A stretch of 64,000 bases of DNA from Shewanella carassii. Lineage in GTDB: Bacteria; Pseudomonadota; Gammaproteobacteria; Enterobacterales; Shewanellaceae. Made by a program: the position numbers and the translations under genes. Under the pieces are notes generated by a model. It was not told the origin of the DNA. It searched no databases and saw nothing but the letters and a program-made list of their open reading frames with translations. The DNA is taken from contig NZ_NGVS01000006.1 of assembly GCF_002777975.1 (NCBI RefSeq), positions 264,100 to 328,099 of the forward strand, given 5' to 3'. Of this stretch, positions 15,742 through 24,986 are shown in pieces; within the stretch, counting starts at the first letter, position 1; each line of letters opens with the position of its first letter.

Positions 15742-18700
15742 TCAGGCCTCGGTCGGTAGATGCTGACGTACGGCCATTACCTGTTGCATGAAGCTCTGCT
15801 CTGTGTGGAACAGTTGCCGCAGCAGTTGACGGAAGTTTTTCACCAGCTCATGTTTGACCCCGGGTTCATCCTCAAGCACCACCCGGAAGTAGTTGCCTAT
15901 GGCCTCAAAGGAGATGAGATCTGTCTGTTCGCCAAATTGGCTTTGGCAGATGGCCTGGATGATCCTGCTCCAGTCTTCGGCGTTCATCTCCAGTGGCAGC
16001 AGGCTTTGCACACTGGCGGCCAGCTGTTTCATAGTGGTCGAGTCCAGCTTGAAGATCACGTTGACAAAACCGAAGTTGGCCATGATCTGGTACAGATCGC
16101 GAAGATCCAACGGTACGGCCTCATCAGGGGCTTGTGCAGAATCTTCTGTGGTCTTGTCCTCGGCTGAAGTTGCGGCGCTGACGGCTTGCCATTCAATCTC
16201 ATGCTGTACTTCCTCGAGGGCGCCCAGCACAGCTCTCGGGGTGGCAAACAGTTCACGGAACAACTGCCCCAAGGCCTGCACCTGAGTCAGGCTTGATACC
16301 TTGGCGGGCTCTACCTCGAAGACACATAGACCTTCATCATCCTGGGCCTGCAGCGCTTGCGCCAGCTCAGGTGCTCTTTGATTGAACACGGCACAGATAA
16401 AGCGTTGCCAGTTGACGGGATTATCCATATTGGCACCAGGGCACTGGGCCTCGATGGCCGCGCCCAGGGCGCGGGTTTCCTCAAACGCCAGATCCAGGCG
16501 AAAGCTGATACCCTGCAAGGTAACCGATTGGCGGATGATGCGACGGAATTTGAGCCGGGTTTTGTTATCTTTAAAGGTAACACTTGGCTCAATTTCGGCC
16601 CCCGGCGCCTGAGGTGTTTGGGATGGCTGTGGTTTTGGCTGCTGAAGCTCTGCCAGTTTGGTCGCTGCCTGCGCCGGGCATACCGGTGGCCGCATGGCCT
16701 CAAGGTCTGCAATCGCCGAGACTATGACGTCATCACCATAGTAACGGGCAATTATTTGTAGATATTGTCTGGCCTTTTCACCATGCATCAACAGAAAGCC
16801 CAATGGATTCATGCCATCGGCATCTGGGGTTTGCGGTTTGACAAAGCCTATGCTGCCCGAGGATTCTGACTTGAGATTCGGATCCAGCATCCAGGGATCG
16901 GCCCCCAGTTCCAGCAAACACTCGAAGATCCCGGGGCGATCGGCGAAGGCGGCCTCGAGCAAGGGATGGCTACGCCCGGGCGTCAGTTGATTGATCTTGG
17001 CTCCCTGTTGCACCAGTTGAGTGACCAGCCCCTTCTTGCTGGCTTCGACAGAAGAGTGGGCATCGTAACAGTACTGGCTGGTGATGGCCGCCAGCAGTGG
17101 GGTGTCGCCCAAAGGCGAGACGGCATTGATATTGGCCCCGCGGCTCAACAAAAGGTCGATACAGGATTGAATACCAAAGGTGCAGGCCGTCATCAGCGGC
17201 GTTGCCCTGGAGTCGGGATCCGGATCCAGTACCTCTATGTCCATTCCGAGATCCAACAGGGCAGCCACAGTCTTGGCGCGATCGATTGGATTGATGTCCG
17301 AATAGTTGGACAAACATTTATGCATGGCATTGGAATGATCGAAGCCGCCGACATGATGAATGTCAGCACCGTGCTCGGCAAACCAGCGCAGCAGTTCCGA
17401 GCGTCCCGGCATGGCGGCGGCAAAGATCAGGTTATTGCCCAGATTGTTGACTTCATGGATGTTGAATCCGGTTCTTTGCCACAGATAGCGGACAAACTTG
17501 AGACTGGTTTCTTCGTTGATAATAGAATGATATCTCTGAACCGTGCTCATCACCCCGGATTCGTGGAACTGTCCCACGGGCACTGTCGGGTCGACACCAT
17601 AGTCGATCAGCAGATCAAACATGGGACGGCAGTATTCAAAGTCGTTTTCCGCATCGTAAAGAATGCAGGAGAAAATATGGGTGATATCCGGTTTGGTTGG
17701 CGTGCGCTCCACATCCAGGGAGTAGGGCTGATCCACAGCGGCTCCCGCCTCCAGCAGAATTTCCACCGCACTGAGATAGAGTTGTTTGTGTTGTTTGAGC
17801 TTGGCGTAGCGGAAACAGAGGAAATACAACAGGCTCCAACGACAGGCATCATTGCCATCCAAACAGAGGCGATCCAGATCCTGTTCGCGCTCTATCAGAA
17901 GCCGGAATAGTTCCAGGCCGTCCTCTTCAAGCTCCCACAGTACATCTTCGGTCAGCCAACGTACCTCGGTCCAGGCGCGCATTGTCGGGAAACGTTGCAA
18001 CAGATATTGCGCCAAAGACCAGCGTTTCTTATGCAGTGCCAGGGTAATTGCCGTCGCCGGGGCTTTGTGGTTGCCAGAGAAGCTCTGATGCACATCGGCC
18101 AGTTCAAAATCCGGGAACAGGGCAACGATATCGCCCACAAGTTGCGGACTTTGCAGTGAGTGTATCGCCCAGGCGACCGCATCGGCCGGGATCTGGAATT
18201 GTTGTCTCAGCTGCAGCAGGCGCCGTATTACAGGTTCGTTGCGGGTGCGTATCGCCAGCCCCAGCAGTGAACCTCCGTCATATTGCCGTTGCAGATCCAA
18301 TCCCAGACGCAGCAAGAGTTCAAAAATGGCTTCGCGATCCTGAGAGGTTTCCTCGGGTTTGTTGGCGAAACAGTGGAAATAACCTGAGACCATCTCCTTT
18401 GTGACTTCAACCTGGGTATCACTCAAGGCAATTAAGGTTTCCAGCGTGGCCAGGTCACTGCAGTATTCGAACGCCCAGTTAAGGGTATTTGGGCTCAAGG
18501 GCGGCTGGAAACCTTCGCCCAGCATCTGCTGCACAAACTCATGATCTCTGCGAAGCAAGGCGATATCCAGAGCGGTCCATGCGGAATCTGTCTGCAGCAG
18601 GCTGCTGAGCCCTGCCTCCTGCAGCATGCTGAACATGGCACGCTTTTGCGCCGGGTTGGGCTTAACCCTGAGATGGCTTGGATAGAAATGGCTTACCCAC

Positions 18701-19965
18701 ATTTCATCATCCATACGGCAGTTTTCATTCACCGGCTCGCCGCGCAGAGCAAAGTTGGGGTTGATGCCACCTTGCAACAATACCTTGAGCAGTTCGAGCC
18801 TGGCCTGGCTGATAGTCAGAAACAGGGCACTGCGATTCTCAACGGGATCCACGGCGCCGTGGCGCAGCAACATGGCGACTTCATCCAGTCTGTCCTGCTC
18901 CATGGAACACAAGGCATAAAGAGGCGTGCAGAAGAGTTCGGTGCCACCGGCTGTGGTGAAAGCGAATGCCTGGTTGACATCGGCGCCCTTGGCAATGGCC
19001 AACTCGGCAAATCGGCAGCGTTGGCTGGATGACAGGTTGGTGTGACACAGGATAGGGCCGATAACCGACTTGCCAGTGAAATTTGCTTGGGTTGTCAGAT
19101 AACGCTCAACCTCGGCGGCATCGGCAGAAAACAGATCCAGGCTGTCATCCAGTACCAGACGGGACTGCAGCTTCTCCTTGTTCAGCAGCATGCGCGCCAC
19201 TTCCGGCTGATGGTGGCTGATATCCGCTCCCAGTTCTACCAGGCGAGTCAACAACAGGCGTTGACCATTCTTTATCGTCATCGCCAGCAAGGTGTTACCA
19301 GAGTAACGTCGCTCTAAGTCACAGTCGTATTGCTGTTCGATCAACATATTGAAAATGGAGAGTATTTTCAGTTCTGGCATGGGAGAGTTGAACAGCTGAA
19401 ACAGCAGTGAATCACAATATTCGCGCTCTTCACTGCCTTGATATTCAATGCCGTGAGACAACAGTAACTGCACAGTTTGTTGCTCCAGCGCCGGGTTACG
19501 ACTGAAGCAGTGCCAGAAGAAACATTCATCATCCAAAAGCGGCAGTTGCTGTTCCAACACCGCCTTGACCATACGATAGTCACCGCGGCAGGCGGCCAAT
19601 GACAAGAGGTTAAATTCACCCTGCCACAGGATATTGAGATTAACCTCTTGCTCGCTGAGCATCTGCACCATCTCTGCCGAGCGCAGCGCTCGTTGCAGCA
19701 GATGATTGGGTTTACGCTCTTTATCCAACAAGTGACGAATACCAGCGCCCAGTTTTAATAGGTGCTGGACGACTCTGTCAAACTTGGGATCGGCCTGTTC
19801 CAGCACAAAGTCCAGTGGCCTACATTGGCGAAGTCCGTCCTGAACCAGGCTGTGATCGACATTGTCTGTGCTGACAATTTGGCTGATAGCCACCAGATCC
19901 TGGTTGAGAATGTGATCCTTGAGCGCACCGCCTAAGCTGCGGCTGTCTTCCGTGAAATGTTCCAT
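15742..19965 (-). CDS. Giant ankyrin-repeat protein (1407 aa) with duplicated C-terminal domain
   Basis: A very large protein dominated by degenerate ankyrin-type repeats from about residue 20 to 1080, with clear units such as GANINAVSPLGDTPLLAA and LGADPWMLDPN. Such repeats mediate protein binding. No signal peptide or membrane span is visible. After a Pro/Gln-rich linker (about 1100-1130) come two copies of a roughly 105-residue domain of unknown identity (about 1152-1260 and 1303-1407). They share the pattern (I/F)FxLD, a W-R-(F/I)-I-x-A-(V/I)-(F/C) block and a (Q)LFR(E/Q)LF-type helix. The single-gene length far exceeds most bacterial ankyrin proteins. It starts 22 bases before the end of the region that separates it from the 20109-20588 gene. 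The membrane protein downstream is coupled to it. Confidence 0.82.
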   Translation of the reverse strand: MEHFTEDSRSLGGALKDHILNQDLVAISQIVSTDNVDHSLVQDGLRQCRPLDFVLEQADPKFDRVVQHLLKLGAGIRHLLDKERKPNHLLQRALRSAEMVQMLSEQEVNLNILWQGEFNLLSLAACRGDYRMVKAVLEQQLPLLDDECFFWHCFSRNPALEQQTVQLLLSHGIEYQGSEEREYCDSLLFQLFNSPMPELKILSIFNMLIEQQYDCDLERRYSGNTLLAMTIKNGQRLLLTRLVELGADISHHQPEVARMLLNKEKLQSRLVLDDSLDLFSADAAEVERYLTTQANFTGKSVIGPILCHTNLSSSQRCRFAELAIAKGADVNQAFAFTTAGGTELFCTPLYALCSMEQDRLDEVAMLLRHGAVDPVENRSALFLTISQARLELLKVLLQGGINPNFALRGEPVNENCRMDDEMWVSHFYPSHLRVKPNPAQKRAMFSMLQEAGLSSLLQTDSAWTALDIALLRRDHEFVQQMLGEGFQPPLSPNTLNWAFEYCSDLATLETLIALSDTQVEVTKEMVSGYFHCFANKPEETSQDREAIFELLLRLGLDLQRQYDGGSLLGLAIRTRNEPVIRRLLQLRQQFQIPADAVAWAIHSLQSPQLVGDIVALFPDFELADVHQSFSGNHKAPATAITLALHKKRWSLAQYLLQRFPTMRAWTEVRWLTEDVLWELEEDGLELFRLLIEREQDLDRLCLDGNDACRWSLLYFLCFRYAKLKQHKQLYLSAVEILLEAGAAVDQPYSLDVERTPTKPDITHIFSCILYDAENDFEYCRPMFDLLIDYGVDPTVPVGQFHESGVMSTVQRYHSIINEETSLKFVRYLWQRTGFNIHEVNNLGNNLIFAAAMPGRSELLRWFAEHGADIHHVGGFDHSNAMHKCLSNYSDINPIDRAKTVAALLDLGMDIEVLDPDPDSRATPLMTACTFGIQSCIDLLLSRGANINAVSPLGDTPLLAAITSQYCYDAHSSVEASKKGLVTQLVQQGAKINQLTPGRSHPLLEAAFADRPGIFECLLELGADPWMLDPNLKSESSGSIGFVKPQTPDADGMNPLGFLLMHGEKARQYLQIIARYYGDDVIVSAIADLEAMRPPVCPAQAATKLAELQQPKPQPSQTPQAPGAEIEPSVTFKDNKTRLKFRRIIRQSVTLQGISFRLDLAFEETRALGAAIEAQCPGANMDNPVNWQRFICAVFNQRAPELAQALQAQDDEGLCVFEVEPAKVSSLTQVQALGQLFRELFATPRAVLGALEEVQHEIEWQAVSAATSAEDKTTEDSAQAPDEAVPLDLRDLYQIMANFGFVNVIFKLDSTTMKQLAASVQSLLPLEMNAEDWSRIIQAICQSQFGEQTDLISFEAIGNYFRVVLEDEPGVKHELVKNFRQLLRQLFHTEQSFMQQVMAVRQHLPTEA

Positions 19966-20108
19966 TGATTAGTCTCTTGATGTTGTAACTGCATCACCGC
20001 CTTGCGGGCGTGATTACACTAAAGGGTCTAAGTCCATTGATAAACCGGACAAAAGGGACAGCAAGTGTGAGAGATTGCCCCTATCACTAGCGCCATTTGG
20101 AGTCGTTT

Positions 20109-20588
20109 TTACTTTATGAACCTGGGGCTGTTATCACCGAAATCCATGATGGCCAGCTCGCTTTGGTTTGCCGCACCGTCAATGATGCGTTTGACCAGTG
20201 ACAAACAGTCGCGAAAGCTCTGCTCTGCTTGGCCCAGACAGTTGTGGTGCACTATGGCGCCGTGGCTGAGTATGCCAAGGGCTGTGAGCCGGGTCTGAAA
20301 CTCCCGGGCAAATGCCTGTATCTGCCCGGCTTCATCGTCGCCGGATAAATACTCAAGCGCTAAGAAAAGCATTGAATCGCTGAGCTTTTCGACACATTCG
20401 GCGTCGAGCTCAAATTCAGTAATGAGTGTATTGAGTATCTCGATTGATGCGGCCACCTCAGTATTCAGCTGGATAATCAGCATATAAGGAGCGTCATAGT
20501 CGTCGAGTCGATTGAGATAGCGTTGTACTTCGTCGGTGGGTTGGGCGCTTTGCCACTGTGCAATACCTTGCATATATTTCCCTGTCAT
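20109..20588 (-). CDS. Hypothetical cytoplasmic protein
   Basis: A roughly 159-residue helical acidic protein with no recognised family. It contains a Cys in HHNCLGQAEQSF and a run of leucine-rich helices. The start is uncertain: ATG 20588 has a weak AAGG upstream and ATG 20573 has a better AGGGA at six bases. The open frame extends to 20864, but that would overlap the start of the divergent gene at 20849, so a long form is unlikely. It is in the same orientation as the ankyrin gene, 143 bases upstream of it. That gap holds no other gene. Confidence 0.6.
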   Translation of the reverse strand: MTGKYMQGIAQWQSAQPTDEVQRYLNRLDDYDAPYMLIIQLNTEVAASIEILNTLITEFELDAECVEKLSDSMLFLALEYLSGDDEAGQIQAFAREFQTRLTALGILSHGAIVHHNCLGQAEQSFRDCLSLVKRIIDGAANQSELAIMDFGDNSPRFIK

Positions 20589-20848
20589 GGCGGCCTTGAG
20601 GCCTGTCCTGAGCGTTATTTCGCCGAGTCTGCCTAGATTGAGCTTGTCAACGAAATGGTCGCCGGAGATTATTCCATTGGCAGGCTTTTTGGCAAAGTTT
20701 GTTAGGGAAAATATTTGAGGTAGCCCGTTGTTTACTCGATTTCCACACTGACAAGGTTTCCGGTAACATCTCGCGGTGACAGAGCTTGCCGATGCAGGCA
20801 TCTGTGCCGTTATTTCGTCTTTTTCACACGAGTATGGGAGGCAGTGTG

Positions 20849-22342
20849 GTGCGCATGGAAGCAATAGAGGAAGGTTTCAAGTTAGTAGCCGAGGCCAAGT
20901 TCCGTAACAAGTCTGCCCTGGATAGAGCCAGAAAAATCTGGTCGGGGAACAATGTAAGGCCTTGCCTGGATAAGTTTGTTTTTCTATTGAAAACGACTGA
21001 TTGGAGCAATCACGCTGAAGCCGAATTGTGTGCCAAGGTTGCCGTTGCCTTGTGTTCATCAAAAATATCCATTGCTTCAAGTATCATCTCTGCCAAATCC
21101 CCCGATATTATCGCCGTTACCAATACTCTTCTGGATCGAGGGGAGTGTGAGCTTATCGCTGATCCCAAATCTAACTTCAGCTCGGTAGAGCTGGCCCTGA
21201 CCCTGTGCCAGCTTTATTTCTATCATGCTTATTCAGACCCGCAGACCCGCGCCTCGATAGCTCCGACTGTGGTAAAAATGCTGGAGTTGTACCCTAACCT
21301 TGATTGTTCCCTGGCGCTGGGGTGTCTCTCCTGTCATCCGCAAGCCGAGAGCCTTTATGCGAGGGTGATATATGCCTGTATGCTCAATCGTGACATCTAT
21401 CGGCGTTGTCCTGCAATAGCCGATATTGCCAGAGATATGCTGGCGGCCGGTGAATACAAAGGCTTTTTGTATAAGCACTCTTTGAAAGTCTTTGAGAAAG
21501 TTATCTCCTTCAAAGAGAGCTGGGATGCATCTGAACTCGGCTATCTTATTGAACGTTTGCTCATTGAGCCTCTTGATTTGGAAATGCGCAGCCAGGCAGA
21601 GTTAATTGAATCGAATCATAGGCTTGCCAAGTTGTTCAAGAACAAGTCGGACAAAAAATATTATAAGCAACAGGCCGAGTATATTGAGCATCATTATCCG
21701 GAGTTTATTAGCCTCAATCGCCAGGAGGCAGCTCGCAAGTTGGCTGTGTCCCGGAAGTTTTATGATTTTGCTTGCCGCGTTGCCGGGCAATATGCTGCCA
21801 TCAATGACAAGGCCAGACAGCTGTCTGAGCTACTGCTCGAGGCCAATCGCTTTGCCAACGGCCCGAAAAAGTTTGCCCCCGCGTCAACTGCGGTGAATAG
21901 TTTTAAAGATTTCGGGTTGAAGTTGCTGGTTATTGAAGAACTTATGTATAAACAAGACTCGCTTTCGCCCAAGTTTTCATTGGCGGAGTTTGCCGCAGAG
22001 TATTGTGGTGGCGAAATTGAGCGCAATGATGCCGGGGAGATACCACAGGTGATAGATTTTTATCAGGCGCTGGATATCGCCGATACGGAACTGGCAAAGG
22101 TAACCGAGCTCTATCAGGACGATGGTTTATCCGGTGGGGCTGAGGTCTATTACAATATCAATCCTTATTGGGATCTCGGATGCGGCGACAGCATATTAGC
22201 GGTGAAGGATATCGCGGCTGAAGACTTAAGCCTGCTTCCCAATCTTAAATTGATCACCACCACTGACCTTAACAACCTGAGCGCAGGTTTTATTGCGGCA
22301 GCCGAAAAACATGGCGTTAAGATCATCGAAGAGTGGGATTAG
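20849..22342 (+). CDS. Hypothetical protein with DUF6892-like C-terminal domain
   Basis: A 497-residue soluble protein. Residues 1-330 are helical and resemble HEAT/TPR-type solenoids, without a clear consensus. The last 150 or so residues, from FKDFGLKLLVIEELMY through FAAEYCGG and EVYYNINPYWDLG to DLSLLPNLKLIT, resemble the DUF6892 family as I remember it, whose function is unknown. The start is uncertain. GTG 20849 is seven bases after GGGAGG and is preferred; GTG 20846 and ATG 20855 are alternatives. It is divergent from the 20109-20588 gene. A hairpin with 11-bp arms follows the stop. Confidence 0.62.
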   Translation: MRMEAIEEGFKLVAEAKFRNKSALDRARKIWSGNNVRPCLDKFVFLLKTTDWSNHAEAELCAKVAVALCSSKISIASSIISAKSPDIIAVTNTLLDRGECELIADPKSNFSSVELALTLCQLYFYHAYSDPQTRASIAPTVVKMLELYPNLDCSLALGCLSCHPQAESLYARVIYACMLNRDIYRRCPAIADIARDMLAAGEYKGFLYKHSLKVFEKVISFKESWDASELGYLIERLLIEPLDLEMRSQAELIESNHRLAKLFKNKSDKKYYKQQAEYIEHHYPEFISLNRQEAARKLAVSRKFYDFACRVAGQYAAINDKARQLSELLLEANRFANGPKKFAPASTAVNSFKDFGLKLLVIEELMYKQDSLSPKFSLAEFAAEYCGGEIERNDAGEIPQVIDFYQALDIADTELAKVTELYQDDGLSGGAEVYYNINPYWDLGCGDSILAVKDIAAEDLSLLPNLKLITTTDLNNLSAGFIAAAEKHGVKIIEEWD

Positions 22343-22355
22343 GCCGTTTGGGGAT

Positions 22356-22391
22356 GGCACAACCTAGCTTGGTTTTCGCATAGGTTGTGCC
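22356..22391. terminator. Hairpin between convergent genes
   Basis: GGCACAACCTA (22356-22366) and TAGGTTGTGCC (22381-22391) are perfect 11-base arms around a 14-base loop, placed between the convergent DUF6892-like gene and mgtE. It lacks a good T-run, so a terminator role is likely but not certain. Confidence 0.65.
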
Positions 22392-22399
22392 CAGGTCAA

Positions 22400-23755
22400 T
22401 TAACCACTGACAGGCGGAAAATCCAAAATAGCGGTGGCGACATTGAAGTAGACGATGACACCTATGATATCGGCTATCGAAGTCACCAGCGGCGCGCTGG
22501 CCGAGGCCGGATCCAACTTGAACTTGCTCAGCAAGAAGGGCAGGGACATGCCTATCAGGCTGCCGATAATCACCACAAGTTGCATGGTCAGAGCCACCAC
22601 CAAGGCGATATCACCGCCGCGCCAATAACCCAGGGTAAATACCGCAATGGCCATGGTGGCCCCCAGCAAGCCGGCGACAAACAGCTCTTTGGCCAGCAGC
22701 GACAGCCAGTCTTTGAGGACGACCTCCCCGGTAGCCAGCGCCCTGACCATCAAGGTGGCAGACTGCGAACCGGCGTTACCGCTACTGCCGATGAGCAGTG
22801 GCAAGAAGAACACCAGAGCAACATAGGCTGTGATGGTATCTTCAAAGTAGGCGATCCCTGTGCCGGATAACACATTGCCGAACACCAGCAACACCAGCCA
22901 AAAGACTCGCTTACGATAAAGCATGCCAATGCTGGCTTCCTTGAAAGAGCATGCCAACTGCCCCACAGCTCCGTGTTTGTTGAATTCAGCATCGGCCTGG
23001 GCACTGGCTACATCCATGGCATCATCATAAGTGACTATGCCGACCAGTTGGTCGTTGCTGTTGACCACCGGCAGCGCCAGCAGATCATAGTGGGCTATCA
23101 TCTGCGCCGCTTCTTCTTTGAGGGCTTCCGCTTCTATGGCAATGGTTTGCTCTTTCATAAAGTCTTTCACCAACGCCTTGGGCGGCGCGATGATGAGCTG
23201 ACGCAGCGACACATTGCCTATCAGGCGGCCGCGCTCATCCACCACATAGGTCTGGTAGATGGTTTCCAGATCCGCTGCCACTTTCCTCAGGCTGTCTATG
23301 GCCTCTTCTGCGGTTTGATTGACCCGCAGCAGGGCATAGTCGGAGGTCATAATGGAGCCGACCTTGGAGTCATCATAGGCCGCCAGGGTACGCATGTCCT
23401 CGCGCTCCGCCTTGGCCAGTGTCGGCAGCAGCAGGGCTTGTTGCTCAATATCCAACTCGTTGTAGAGGTCGGCGCGTTCGTCCGCCGCCATCTCCATGAT
23501 AATTTTCCCAAGGGTTTGATGATCCAGTGCTTCCGCCTGCAGCTTTTGCTGCTGATGGGACAGATACCGCAGCAGCGCCGCTGCGGTTTTGGGCTGGCAC
23601 AGGGTCAGTATTGAGGCCGTTTGCTGGCTGTCGAAGGCCGGCAGCACGGCGGCTATGTCCGCCGGGTGCAGCTCGGATGCCAGCATCTGCATCGCCTTGG
23701 CGTCTTTGTTGGCCAGAATAAGGTGCAGGTTGAGTATGATGTTGTTGCTGTTCAT
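22400..23755 (-). CDS. mgtE: Magnesium transporter MgtE
   Basis: A 451-residue Mg2+ channel of the inner membrane, the usual length for the family. In order come an N-terminal helical superhelix (residues 1-125, with HPADIAAVLPAF), two CBS domains that sense Mg2+ (about 130-250, including VGSIMTSDYALLRV and LPVVNSNDQLVGIVTYDDAMD), and five membrane helices from about residue 280. Those helices include the pore motif GSSGNAGSQSATL near residue 325, identical in type to characterised MgtE. It starts 22 bases after the stop of the outer-membrane-like gene, so both are one transcript, preceded by a long leader that may respond to Mg2+. Confidence 0.95.
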   Translation of the reverse strand: MNSNNIILNLHLILANKDAKAMQMLASELHPADIAAVLPAFDSQQTASILTLCQPKTAAALLRYLSHQQQKLQAEALDHQTLGKIIMEMAADERADLYNELDIEQQALLLPTLAKAEREDMRTLAAYDDSKVGSIMTSDYALLRVNQTAEEAIDSLRKVAADLETIYQTYVVDERGRLIGNVSLRQLIIAPPKALVKDFMKEQTIAIEAEALKEEAAQMIAHYDLLALPVVNSNDQLVGIVTYDDAMDVASAQADAEFNKHGAVGQLACSFKEASIGMLYRKRVFWLVLLVFGNVLSGTGIAYFEDTITAYVALVFFLPLLIGSSGNAGSQSATLMVRALATGEVVLKDWLSLLAKELFVAGLLGATMAIAVFTLGYWRGGDIALVVALTMQLVVIIGSLIGMSLPFLLSKFKLDPASASAPLVTSIADIIGVIVYFNVATAILDFPPVSG

Positions 23756-23777
23756 AGGTCATTCTCCCAATGAGCTA

Positions 23778-24440
23778 TCAAGAAAAGAAAAATTGTATGC
23801 CGGCGCCAAATTGGCGGGCGCCACCGCCATACTGATTGCCATAGCCCAATTGCCACTGCCAATGGGCGTTGGGCTGGTTTTGCCAGAGTAGCTGGTAGCC
23901 ATAGTCGCCTTGGCCCAGATACTGGTTTTCAAACAGCAGGGTTTGCTGCTGAACTTTGAAGCCGGCTCCCAGGCCAAAAATCATTGCCGGGCCTTCACCC
24001 GACTCCAGGCTCAGCCCCAAGTTGTTGCGCACAAAGAAGCCCTGGGTGGCAATCGGCAGATCGCTACTGACTAGGGCGTGACCCTGCCAGCCATCTCTGT
24101 GATGACGCCCTAGCTCCAGTGCCAGAGCCTGAGTCTGAACCTGGGATAAGCCGTTTGTGGCCAGCGGTTGTTTGTAGCCGAGTTGCCAGCCGCGGCTCTC
24201 ATGCCTGTCCCAGAGAGCATCCCGGTTGTCTGTTTGCAGTTCCAGCGCCAATTCGCTGCCAAAGACGGTTTGGTTGAGCCCCAGGGCAAAGCCGTTGTTG
24301 CCCGCTTGTCGTTGCCAGTCGACAGCGAGTTCTGTGGCAGCGGCAATATCGGGCTCTTCCAGCAACTGAATGCCAGCATGCAGTTGTCCATGCCAGAGCA
24401 GGCCGCCCAGCAGCAGCGCATTGGTATATCTGAGTTTCAT
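23778..24440 (-). CDS. Predicted small outer-membrane beta-barrel protein, cotranscribed with mgtE
   Basis: A 220-residue protein with a Sec signal peptide (residues 1-22, ending QLHAG). The mature part alternates polar and hydrophobic residues, is rich in Gly, Gln, Leu and aromatics, and ends in Phe-Phe-Ser after GAGIQFF, all consistent with a small beta-barrel. No named family recognised. ATG 24440 has a strong AGGAGG upstream; the nine-codon longer form is rejected. The operon with mgtE suggests a role in divalent cation passage through the outer membrane, which is inference only. Confidence 0.7.
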   Translation of the reverse strand: MKLRYTNALLLGGLLWHGQLHAGIQLLEEPDIAAATELAVDWQRQAGNNGFALGLNQTVFGSELALELQTDNRDALWDRHESRGWQLGYKQPLATNGLSQVQTQALALELGRHHRDGWQGHALVSSDLPIATQGFFVRNNLGLSLESGEGPAMIFGLGAGFKVQQQTLLFENQYLGQGDYGYQLLWQNQPNAHWQWQLGYGNQYGGGARQFGAGIQFFFS

Positions 24441-24800
24441 GCTTGTTCCTCCTGTGTGGGGGAACACTCAAGGTCGTAGATGGGGCAGCAAGGCTGTCCT
24501 AAGTAAAAACCTTTGTGGTTGCATTAGTTTGCAGCCACAGGAGAACACTGCGGCATGCGTGAGCATGTCAAGCTCAACAAGGTTTTATGGGGAGTAACGG
24601 AAAAAGGATTCTTTAATACGCTACTGCCAGGCTCGGCAGTAGTTTGCGAAGCTGCAGACTAGTGCCGGGCAAATAATCCTGTCTGACTGACAGGACATCT
24701 ACTGTCACCTATGTGTGTGTCCACAGTGGGTCTCCGTATGGTTAATTCAGCGGCGATTGTATGGTCGCAAGCAAACAAGTCAAGCGGGAGATTGAAAAAG
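24441..24800 (-). other. Long structured leader upstream of the mgtE operon
   Basis: About 360 bases without a credible gene on either strand. It contains inverted repeats CTACTGCC/GGCAGTAG (24621-24642) and CCTGTC/GACAGG (24678-24694). On the minus strand it would form the 5' leader of the outer-membrane-protein/mgtE transcript. I could not fit it to the M-box or another known Mg2+ element by eye. The part up to 24986, before the next plus-strand gene, shows nothing else clear. Confidence 0.4.
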
Positions 24801-24986
24801 GGTGTCAAACAAGGTGTTGGGGTCAAAAACAGCGGTTTTATGTTACCTCTTTGTTGAATCGCTGGGCCGTATCTGGGTGAAATGGGTGGCCGGAAGGTTG
24901 TTGGTGGGCGTTATTGGACAAATCTCCTCACCGGCTTAATATCAACACTATCACTCAGCAGAGTTACCGGAGCCGCAGCGTTTTTC

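Noticed and set aside
24481..24780. M-box (ykoK) or Mn2+ (yybP-ykoY) riboswitch
   Set aside because: Only fragments resemble either consensus, on inconsistent strands; kept instead as an unassigned structured leader.
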